A DNA stretch of 9,267 bases from an uncultured Bacilli bacterium. GTDB lineage: Bacteria; Bacillota_I; Bacilli_A; RF39; UBA660. Of the stretch, positions 1 to 5,478 are shown piece by piece. The notes below the pieces were generated by a model. That model searched no databases. It saw only the letters and a program-made list of their open reading frames with translations, and was not told the origin of the DNA. Position 1 is the stretch's first letter, and every line of letters begins with the position of its first letter. Made by a program: the position numbers and the translations under genes. The stretch is from NCBI GenBank assembly GCA_934088535.1, contig CAKOJC010000040.1:1-9267 (forward strand). Reading direction: 5' to 3'.

Positions 1-348
1 ATGTTTGAGCAAAGAATACAATATGGATATAAATATGAAAGTGATTTTGGAGTATTCTTGGTTAGAAGATTAGATGGAGAAACATTATGTTATGATATAC
101 CATTAGAACTATTTAATAATATGATGATAGAGTATGAACTTGTAACAGGAAATAGAGTACTTATTGGATGTGAAATTGAATGTATTCATTACGATTCTGA
201 ATGTAAGAATGCTATAGTTGATTTTAGAAGATTTAATTATACACAAGATAAAGTTGATGAAATAGTAAGCTTGATTGAAGAACAATATAAAGTACCAGAA
301 AAGACTGAAAAACGTAAAATATTAAGTAGAATTTTTAATAGAAAGTAA
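1..348 (+). CDS. Hypothetical protein, 115 residues (possibly 5'-truncated)
   Basis: I do not recognise this protein. The frame is open from the first base of the window, which happens to be an ATG, so the true start may be here or further upstream. No ribosome binding site can be checked. The protein looks soluble, with no signal peptide or membrane segment. It has a mixed beta-rich first half (FLVRRLDGETLCYDIP region), an acidic middle with two cysteines at about residues 57 and 61, a predicted helix around residues 83-96 and a strongly basic tail (KRKILSRIFNRK). Codon use matches the neighbours. It ends in TAA inside the loop of a terminator hairpin, so it is the last gene of its transcript and is separate from prfB. 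It does not resemble the C-terminus of SecA, the gene often found before prfB. Confidence is high that it is coding and nil for function. Confidence 0.75.
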   Translation: MFEQRIQYGYKYESDFGVFLVRRLDGETLCYDIPLELFNNMMIEYELVTGNRVLIGCEIECIHYDSECKNAIVDFRRFNYTQDKVDEIVSLIEEQYKVPEKTEKRKILSRIFNRK

Positions 349-368
349 AAAGCTTTCTATTTTCTTTT
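337..368 (+). terminator. Intrinsic terminator of the first gene
   Basis: A perfect 8-base-pair stem, ATAGAAAG (338-345) with CTTTCTAT (353-360), closes a 7-base loop and is extended by an A-T pair at 337/361. It is followed by a T-rich tail (361-368). The TAA stop codon at 346-348 sits in the loop, so a ribosome reaching the stop would cover the hairpin. Confidence 0.65.
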
Positions 369-384
369 AAAAAATACACTTAAA

Positions 385-393
385 TGATATAAT
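385..393 (+). promoter_or_regulatory. Extended -10 promoter of prfB
   Basis: TGATATAAT (385-393) is a perfect TATAAT preceded by the TGn extension. At a 17-base spacing the -35 position (365-370, TTTTAA) is weak, as is common for extended -10 promoters. The expected start of transcription, about seven bases after the -10 box, falls at or next to A400, the first base of the prfB start codon. Confidence 0.7.
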
Positions 394-399
394 TTATGT

Positions 400-1482
400 A
401 TGGAAACAAAAGATATAGAGAAAAAATTAAATGATTATTTGAATATTCTTAATGATATTGGTGTAAAGTTAGAAATAGATACTAAGAATAAAAGAATAGA
501 AGAATTAGAGAGTATTTCATCAGATACTTCTTTTTGGAATGACATGGATAATGCTAAGAATGTTCTTAGTGAACTTAAAGGACTTAAAGAAGTATGTAAT
601 AAATATAATAATCTTTATAGTTCTGTTAATACGTTGTTGGAAATGCTTGAGTTGGAACTTAGTGGTGAAGATATTGATGGTGTACTTAGCGAAATTAATG
701 AAATAGAAAATTCTTTAGAAAAACTAAAGTTATATGCATTATTAAGTGGTGAATTTGATTCTAATAATGCATATATTGAAATACATAGTGGAGCTGGTGG
801 TACTGAAAGTAATGATTGGGCTAATATGTTACTTAGAATGTATACTAGATATTTTGATAAGAATGACTATAAATATGAAATTATAAGTAGACAAGATGGT
901 GAAGAAGTTGGTATTAAGGGATGTACTTTGCTTGTTAAAGGGTATTATGCTTTTGGATACTTAAAGGGCGAAACTGGAGTACATAGACTTGTTAGAATAA
1001 GTCCTTTTGATAGTAATAGTCGTCGCCATACATCTTTTGCATCAGTATTAGTAACACCAGAAATAAATAAAAAATTGGAAGTAGAGATAAAAGAAAGTGA
1101 TTTAAGAATAGATGTATATCGTTCTAGTGGATGTGGTGGTCAAGGGGTAAATACAACTGATTCAGCTGTTAGGATTACACATATACCTACTGGCATAGTT
1201 ACATCATCTCAAATGGAAAGAAGTCAACTTAGAAATAAAGAAATAGCACTTGAAATGTTAAAAAATAAATTGTATATTCTCAATCAAAAAGAATTTAATG
1301 ATAAAATAAAGGATCTTAAAGGTGATGTTATGGATGTTAACTTTGGAAGTGCTGTTAGAAGTTATGTAATGTGTCCATATACATTAGTAAAAGATACAAG
1401 AACAAACTATGAAACATCTAATGTAGATAAAGTACTTGATGGTGAAATAAAAGAATTCTTAGAAGAATATCTTAAAATATAG
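400..1482 (+). CDS. prfB: Peptide chain release factor 2 (RF2)
   Basis: RF2 recognises UGA and UAA in the ribosomal A site and triggers hydrolysis of the finished peptidyl-tRNA. The 360-residue length is normal. The N-terminal helical domain 1 is followed by the RF2-type stop-recognition motif SPF at residues 201-203 and the catalytic GGQ at 246-248, within RSSGCGGQGVN. Most relatives read SGAGGQHVN, so the residue after GGQ is Gly rather than His and the preceding Ala is Cys. The start at 400 gives an N-terminus that lines up without gaps with Bacillus RF2 from memory (METKDI versus MELSEI). No better start with a ribosome binding site exists. The usual in-frame UGA frameshift site near codon 24 is absent: codons 22-25 read GTA AAG TTA GAA. 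The gene is monocistronic, with a promoter directly against the ATG and a terminator overlapping the stop. Family knowledge puts secA upstream in many Firmicutes; it is not here. Confidence 0.97.
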   Translation: METKDIEKKLNDYLNILNDIGVKLEIDTKNKRIEELESISSDTSFWNDMDNAKNVLSELKGLKEVCNKYNNLYSSVNTLLEMLELELSGEDIDGVLSEINEIENSLEKLKLYALLSGEFDSNNAYIEIHSGAGGTESNDWANMLLRMYTRYFDKNDYKYEIISRQDGEEVGIKGCTLLVKGYYAFGYLKGETGVHRLVRISPFDSNSRRHTSFASVLVTPEINKKLEVEIKESDLRIDVYRSSGCGGQGVNTTDSAVRITHIPTGIVTSSQMERSQLRNKEIALEMLKNKLYILNQKEFNDKIKDLKGDVMDVNFGSAVRSYVMCPYTLVKDTRTNYETSNVDKVLDGEIKEFLEEYLKI

Positions 1483-1505
1483 CAATCATTGATTGCTTTT
1501 TGTTT
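1481..1505 (+). terminator. Intrinsic terminator of prfB
   Basis: AGCAATC (1481-1487) and GATTGCT (1491-1497) pair over a 3-base loop. The run TTTTTGTTT follows, counted from 1497. The stem begins inside the prfB stop codon (TAG, 1480-1482). Confidence 0.8.
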
Positions 1506-1554
1506 ACACTTTTTTGTTGAGATTATTTTCAATATAGAAAAATAGTTTGAATTT

Positions 1555-1563
1555 TGTTATAAT
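1555..1563 (+). promoter_or_regulatory. Possible upstream promoter (P1) of ftsE
   Basis: TGTTATAAT (1555-1563) is an extended -10 box with a perfect TATAAT. No good -35 is seen at the right spacing. If used, it would give ftsE a leader of nearly 90 bases. It shares TGTTATAAT with the boxes before the genes at 4496 and 5479. Confidence 0.5.
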
Positions 1564-1612
1564 TATGTTGGAGTATATTCTAAAAAATAACTCAAAAGGA
1601 AAAAATTGTATT

Positions 1613-1640
1613 TTGACAATTAAACCATAAATAATATAAT
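1613..1640 (+). promoter_or_regulatory. Main promoter (P2) of the ftsE-ftsX-hydrolase operon
   Basis: A perfect -35 box TTGACA (1613-1618) and a perfect -10 box TATAAT (1635-1640) are separated by 16 bases. Transcription should start near 1646-1647, leaving only about 11 bases before the ftsE ATG. This is the best sigma-A type promoter in the window. Confidence 0.85.
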
Positions 1641-1647
1641 AATTAGT

Positions 1648-1652
1648 GGAGG
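1648..1652 (+). promoter_or_regulatory. Ribosome binding site that sets the ftsE start
   Basis: GGAGG lies five bases before ATG 1658. It argues for that ATG over the in-frame GTG at 1646, which would overlap the expected transcription start and absorb the Shine-Dalgarno sequence into coding sequence. Confidence 0.85.
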
Positions 1653-1657
1653 CGGGA

Positions 1658-2356
1658 ATGCAACTAATAGAACTTAAAAACGTATATAAAAGATATCCTA
1701 ATGGTGTTACTGCGTTATGTGATGTAAATTTAGAGATATCTAAAGGTGAATTTGTATTTGTTATAGGTGCATCAGGAAGTGGAAAAAGTACATTAATAAA
1801 ACTATTATATAGACAAGAAAAGCCATCTCGTGGTGAAGTTTATGTTGGTGGAGTAAATGTATCAAAACTTAGAAATGGTAAAGTATATAAACTTAGACGT
1901 AAATTAGGAATAGTTTTTCAAGACTACAAGTTATTACCAAAATTAACTGTATATGAAAATGTTGCTTTTGCATTAGAAGTATATGGTCTTAAGGAAACAG
2001 AAGTTAGAAAAAGAGCTATTAAAGCGATAGAACAAGTAGGTCTTAAAGATAAACTTAGAAGTTATCCTGATGAACTTTCTGGTGGAGAACAACAAAGAGT
2101 ATCAATAGCAAGAGCTATAGTAAATGAACCTAAAGTGTTAATATGCGATGAACCTACTGGTAACTTGGACCCTGAAACTTCAATGGAAATTATGAAGGTT
2201 ATAGATGGTATCAATAAAGATTTAGGAACAACTATTATAATGGCAACGCATGATAAAGAAATAGTAAACAAGATGAAAAAGAGAGTAATAGTTATAGACA
2301 AAGGACTAGTAGCTAAAGATAGTCAGAAAGGAAAGTATAAGAGTGAAGGCATTTAG
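1658..2356 (+). CDS. ftsE: Cell division ATP-binding protein FtsE
   Basis: FtsE is the cytoplasmic ATPase that, with membrane partner FtsX, drives activation of cell-wall hydrolases at the division site or along the side wall. The protein has 232 residues with all ABC elements: Walker A GASGSGKST at 37-45, Q-loop Gln88, signature LSGGEQQR at 140-147, Walker B VLICDE at 160-165, D-loop NLD at 169-171 and switch His198. The N-terminus (IELKNVYKRYPNG) is typical of FtsE rather than of generic MacB or LolD-type ATPases. The start was set by the GGAGG site; a GTG four codons upstream is in frame but unlikely. The last 14 bases overlap ftsX, so the two are probably translated in a coupled way, keeping subunits in balance. 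Identification is firm because ftsX follows directly. Confidence 0.97.
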   Translation: MQLIELKNVYKRYPNGVTALCDVNLEISKGEFVFVIGASGSGKSTLIKLLYRQEKPSRGEVYVGGVNVSKLRNGKVYKLRRKLGIVFQDYKLLPKLTVYENVAFALEVYGLKETEVRKRAIKAIEQVGLKDKLRSYPDELSGGEQQRVSIARAIVNEPKVLICDEPTGNLDPETSMEIMKVIDGINKDLGTTIIMATHDKEIVNKMKKRVIVIDKGLVAKDSQKGKYKSEGI

Positions 2357-3242
2357 AATATTAAAAAGTAATATACAAGAGTCATTTAAAGGTGTATTTC
2401 GTAACTTTTCATTATCACTTGCTAGTATCTCTTGTATAACAATAACATTAATATTAGTAGGTTTTAGTATTTTATTATCATATAATGTTAATAACTTTAC
2501 TAAACAAATAGAAAAAGATATGACAATAGTAGTATTCTTAGATAGAAAAACAACTACTGCTGAATCAGAAGCATTAATGACAAGAATACAAAATACAGAG
2601 AATGTTACTGAAGTAAAATTTAATTCTAAAGAATCAGTTAGAAAAGAAATGCAACAAGAGTCAGATGTATTTAATAGTATAATGTCTCAATATACTGAAG
2701 AAACTAATCCACTTCAAGATACATTCCTAGTAAAAGTAAATGATTTAACTACTATTGGAGATACCGCTGCTGAAATAAAAAAAATGAATAATGTAGATAT
2801 AGTTAAATATGGAGAAGGTTCTGTTGAAGAATTAGTTAAAATATTTGCTATAGTTAAAAAGATAACTTATGTAGTAGTAGTTGCTTTAATAATAGTAACT
2901 GCATTATTAATTAGTAATACTATTAAAATTACTATTCAATCAAGAAAGAGAGAAATAGAAATAAGAAGATTAGTAGGAGCTAGTAATACATTTATTAGAC
3001 AACCATTCTTTTTTGAAGGAATTATACTTGGATGTATAGGATCAATATTACCTATAGCTGTATGTTGTTATGGATACTACTATATATATAATAGACTTGG
3101 TGGACAACTATTTACAGCAATTATAAAGTTAGTTAAACCATCACAAGTAATATATTTAGTATTAATTATATTATTATCAGTAGGTGTACTTGTAGGGGCA
3201 TTCGGAAGCTATAGAGCAGTAAGGAAATACTTAAAGATATGA
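2343..3242 (+). CDS. ftsX: Cell division protein FtsX (membrane subunit)
   Basis: FtsX is the membrane half of the FtsEX complex. It passes the ATPase signal of FtsE to an extracellular hydrolase or its activator. The 299-residue protein shows the expected four membrane segments by hydrophobicity: about 26-47, 175-197, 224-249 and 269-291. A large extracellular domain (about 48-174) lies between the first and second and is the part known to contact the hydrolase's coiled coil in other species. A cytoplasmic charged stretch (SRKREIEIRRLVGAS) follows the second segment and is typical of FtsX/MacB-type permeases. It starts at GTG 2343 inside ftsE, with AAGGAA at 2328-2333 as a plausible ribosome binding site nine bases upstream. 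Its stop overlaps the next start as ATGA at 3239-3242, and a second TGA follows in frame. Confidence 0.96.
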   Translation: MKAFRILKSNIQESFKGVFRNFSLSLASISCITITLILVGFSILLSYNVNNFTKQIEKDMTIVVFLDRKTTTAESEALMTRIQNTENVTEVKFNSKESVRKEMQQESDVFNSIMSQYTEETNPLQDTFLVKVNDLTTIGDTAAEIKKMNNVDIVKYGEGSVEELVKIFAIVKKITYVVVVALIIVTALLISNTIKITIQSRKREIEIRRLVGASNTFIRQPFFFEGIILGCIGSILPIAVCCYGYYYIYNRLGGQLFTAIIKLVKPSQVIYLVLIILLSVGVLVGAFGSYRAVRKYLKI

Positions 3243-4393
3243 TGAAGAAAATATTTAAAATATTATCTGTTGTTATATGTTCATTCCTATTAATAAGTAA
3301 TGTAGATGCTAAATCATTAAAGTCATTAAAAGATGAATTAAAAAAAGATGAAGCTAATATGGCTGCATTAATAAAGAAAGAAAAAGAAACTCAAAAGAAA
3401 ATAGAAAAGGCTAATAAAGAAACATCTTCGTTAAATGATGATATAGTGAAATATGAAGAACAAATAGCTGAATCTAGAGATAAAATAGAAGAATTAAATA
3501 AAAGTATAGAAGAAAAACACAAAGAAATAGATTCGTTATTATCTTTTTTACAAGTATCTAATGGTGAAAATGTATATTTAGAGTATGTATTTCAAGCTAC
3601 ATCATTTACAGACTTTATATATAGAAGTTCTGTAGTAGAACAATTAAGTAAATATAATGATAACTTAATAACTGATATGCATAATATGATTGAAGAAAAT
3701 AAGGCTCTTCAAAAGAAGTTAGATAAACAAATTAAAGATTCTGAAGCTAGTATTGATAAACTAGAAGAAGTACTTAAGAAATATGATATTGATATGGATG
3801 ATATCGATGATGAACAAGAGAGTGTTCAAGATAGAATTAAAGCGCGTAAAGTAGAGATTAAGGGTTTTGAAGAAACATATAAAAAGAATAAATGTAGTGA
3901 AGATATGGAAATTGATGCTTGTTTAGGTGTTCCATATTCTGATGAGTTTACAAGACCATTAACTCAAGGAAAGGTAACTAGTGAGTTTGGCATACGTGAT
4001 GATCCTAAAACTGGTGAACCTGGAAGTAATCATAGAGGTATAGATATAGGTGGTAATCCTACTGGCACTAAAATATATGCATCTGCGGCTGGACGTGTAA
4101 CTAATATAGTAAGAAACGGAAGAAAAGTAGGAAATGCTGTTTATATTCAACATACTGTTAAAGGTAAAAAATATAGAACAGTATATATGCATATGAATTC
4201 TATAAATGTTAAAATAGGTGATATAGTTACAATAACTAGTGTAGTAGGTACAGTTGGAAGCACAGGTAAATCTACAGGAGCACATTTACACTTTGCTATT
4301 ATTAAAGATTGGACTGGTAGTACTTATTATAATCCACGTAACTATGTTAAATTTCCAGCTATGTATAAAAAATTTACTAGTAGATTCTATTAG
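3239..4393 (+). CDS. Secreted coiled-coil M23 (LytM-type) peptidoglycan endopeptidase, FtsEX partner
   Basis: This is a 384-residue exported wall hydrolase, predicted to cut peptide cross-links and to be controlled by the FtsEX pair it overlaps. A signal peptide with a KK start and hydrophobic core ends at about residue 24 (NVDA, then K). Residues about 25-215 are a Lys/Glu-rich coiled coil of the PcsB/CwlO/EnvC type. The M23 domain spans about 235-375. It has an intact zinc site, His265 and Asp269 (HRGID) and His351 (HLH), plus the catalytic histidines His318 (YMHMN) and His349. It therefore looks enzymatically active, unlike E. coli EnvC, whose LytM domain is degenerate. Firmicutes FtsEX partners such as PcsB and CwlO normally carry CHAP or NlpC/P60 domains instead. 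Two cysteines, 219 and 228, flank the hinge before the catalytic domain. The cysteine in the signal peptide has no lipobox. ATG 3242 is an alternative start, one codon shorter. It is the last gene of the operon. Confidence 0.93.
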   Translation: MMKKIFKILSVVICSFLLISNVDAKSLKSLKDELKKDEANMAALIKKEKETQKKIEKANKETSSLNDDIVKYEEQIAESRDKIEELNKSIEEKHKEIDSLLSFLQVSNGENVYLEYVFQATSFTDFIYRSSVVEQLSKYNDNLITDMHNMIEENKALQKKLDKQIKDSEASIDKLEEVLKKYDIDMDDIDDEQESVQDRIKARKVEIKGFEETYKKNKCSEDMEIDACLGVPYSDEFTRPLTQGKVTSEFGIRDDPKTGEPGSNHRGIDIGGNPTGTKIYASAAGRVTNIVRNGRKVGNAVYIQHTVKGKKYRTVYMHMNSINVKIGDIVTITSVVGTVGSTGKSTGAHLHFAIIKDWTGSTYYNPRNYVKFPAMYKKFTSRFY

Positions 4394-4398
4394 AATAT

Positions 4399-4432
4399 AA
4401 AATATCTATGGAAACATAGGTATTTTTGTTTT
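4399..4432 (+). terminator. Terminator of the ftsEX-hydrolase operon
   Basis: A 12-base-pair stem with one G-U pair (4399-4410 with 4415-4426) closes a GAAA tetraloop (4411-4414). A T-rich run reaches 4432. This is the strongest terminator in the window and marks the operon end. Confidence 0.9.
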
Positions 4433-4442
4433 AGTGATTTTA

Positions 4443-4471
4443 TTGAAGATAGAGAGAGATTATGTTATAAT
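4443..4471 (+). promoter_or_regulatory. Promoter of the 317-residue unknown gene
   Basis: TTGAAG (4443-4448), a 17-base spacer and TATAAT (4466-4471) with a TGn extension at 4463-4465 form a good promoter. The start of transcription is expected near 4478. This rules out the ATG at 4472, which touches the -10 box. Confidence 0.8.
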
Positions 4472-4483
4472 ATGCTTTCAAAA

Positions 4484-4490
4484 GAGGGGA
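4484..4490 (+). promoter_or_regulatory. Ribosome binding site for the gene at 4496
   Basis: GAGGGGA lies five bases before ATG 4496. Together with the promoter it fixes this start rather than the in-frame ATG 24 bases upstream. Confidence 0.75.
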
Positions 4491-4495
4491 GTGCT

Positions 4496-5449
4496 ATGGG
4501 TAAACATTTTAAAAATGAATATATGTTTAAAATTGCTTGGGCACAAATGCCTTTAAGCGAAGAACGATTAAAAACAATACCACATAATCATAGAGTAAGA
4601 CCATATCTATTATGTATGGATATGGGAGATTATTACTATGCATTTCCAACTACTTCTAAAATACATGATAATAAATATAGATATGAAAATGAAAAAGTTC
4701 TTATTGATGGCACAACATCTTTAGTAAGAATACATGGCTTATATAAATTACCTAAAGAAAATCTTTTAGAAATACCTAGAGTAGTTTCAAGAGTATATTC
4801 GAATGAAATAATAAAGAAAATAAATGCTTGTATGAAATATATTACATATCCTACAGAATTTATAGAATTCTTTAGTGAAAAAGATTATTATTTAGAAGAA
4901 AATGATCTTGTAGAATATAATGGTTCTTTATACCTTATTATAAATAGTGATTATAAAAGTTTCTTTCTTCATAGAGTATATACTTTTCCAGTAAATAATA
5001 GTGTTATGATAGAATTAGATGGTTCTAAATTTTACGTTGATATTTCAAAAATATATAATATTAATAAAGATGAGAATCCTACTTATTATACTAGAGTAAA
5101 TCAATGTTCTTTAGATAGAATTGATATAAAAACTTGGTTATTAGATAGACCTGTTCTTAGAAATAAAAAAGATTATACTAAAATTAAAAATTTAAAGCCT
5201 GGTATGGTAATAGATACTTTTATAAGTGGAGAAAGTGTTAGAATGGTTATTTTAGAAAATAGTAAAAACGAAATTAAAACTTTATATGGAAGTGCTAGTG
5301 ATACTTATAGTAATTATCAACTAGGTTGTTTTAGTTATGATAGTATATCAACATATATGATATTTAGTACTTTATCAGATGAAAGATTCTATAAACTTAG
5401 AGATAAGCATATTAAAAAAGAAATTAATAAAAAGAAAACATATGAATAA
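4496..5449 (+). CDS. Unrecognised 317-residue protein with PemK/MazF/ToxN-like N-terminal region
   Basis: I cannot name this gene. It is soluble, with no signal peptide or membrane segment. The N-terminal part has a pattern reminiscent of the PemK/MazF/ToxN barrel fold: RPYLL at 35-39, an aromatic strand DYYYAFPTTSK ending at Lys55, and a helix near residues 100-115 (SNEIIKKINACMKYI) like the closing helix of MazF. Two later stretches look like further small beta barrels: about 135-190 (ENDLVEYNGSLYLIIN and KFYVDISKIYNI) and about 230-290 (IKNLKPGMVIDTF and VRMVILENSKNEIKTLYG). The C-terminus is basic. No antitoxin gene lies beside it; whiA follows after 29 bases with no terminator between, so some co-transcription is likely. 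Fold similarity is judged by eye and does not establish RNase or toxin activity. It could equally be an RNA- or DNA-binding regulator. Confidence 0.9.
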   Translation: MGKHFKNEYMFKIAWAQMPLSEERLKTIPHNHRVRPYLLCMDMGDYYYAFPTTSKIHDNKYRYENEKVLIDGTTSLVRIHGLYKLPKENLLEIPRVVSRVYSNEIIKKINACMKYITYPTEFIEFFSEKDYYLEENDLVEYNGSLYLIINSDYKSFFLHRVYTFPVNNSVMIELDGSKFYVDISKIYNINKDENPTYYTRVNQCSLDRIDIKTWLLDRPVLRNKKDYTKIKNLKPGMVIDTFISGESVRMVILENSKNEIKTLYGSASDTYSNYQLGCFSYDSISTYMIFSTLSDERFYKLRDKHIKKEINKKKTYE

Positions 5450-5452
5450 TTA

Positions 5453-5461
5453 TGTTATAAT
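5453..5461 (+). promoter_or_regulatory. Extended -10 promoter of whiA
   Basis: TGTTATAAT (5453-5461) is an extended -10 with a perfect TATAAT. The -35 region, inside the end of the previous gene, is poor. The 11 bases TATGTTATAAT (5451-5461) are identical to those at 4461-4471. The expected transcription start near 5467-5468 leaves a leader of about 11 bases. Confidence 0.65.
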
Positions 5462-5467
5462 TTAGAT

Positions 5468-5473
5468 GGGTGA
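5468..5473 (+). promoter_or_regulatory. Ribosome binding site that sets the whiA start
   Basis: The sequence reads GGGTGA, five bases before ATG 5479. An in-frame GTG at 5470 lies within this site and would add three residues that WhiA proteins do not normally have. Confidence 0.65.
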
Positions 5474-5478
5474 AGAGT

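Noticed and set aside
1565..1630. A 21-codon open frame (ATG to TAA) between the two ftsE promoters, a possible leader peptide.
   Set aside because: Its ATG lies two bases after the P1 -10 box, before the expected transcription start. It has no ribosome binding site, and its 3' end contains the P2 -35 box.
1646..1657. GTG start that would lengthen FtsE by four residues.
   Set aside because: It contains the Shine-Dalgarno GGAGG and coincides with the predicted transcription start. ATG 1658 gives the normal FtsE N-terminus.
2062..2301. Minus-strand open frame inside ftsE.
   Set aside because: It lies opposite the conserved ABC signature and Walker B region, has no ribosome binding site, and resembles no protein.
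3240..3245. Possible UGA-to-Trp reassignment, suggested by the low GC and Tenericutes-like feel.
   Set aside because: Trp is encoded by TGG. UGA ends ftsX in a tandem pair where the next gene begins, and a full RF2 gene is present.
3959..4285. Minus-strand open frame inside the M23 domain, very rich in Ser, Tyr, Thr and Ile.
   Set aside because: Its low-complexity composition is what antisense of AT-rich coding sequence gives, and the sense frame is a clear catalytic domain.
4472..4495. ATG start that would lengthen the unknown protein by eight residues.
   Set aside because: It directly abuts the -10 box, so it should not be in the mRNA. A good ribosome binding site precedes ATG 4496.
4496..5449. 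A type II or type III toxin-antitoxin locus.
   Set aside because: No adjacent small antitoxin gene and no tandem RNA repeats of the ToxI type are visible. The protein is far longer than a simple MazF or ToxN.
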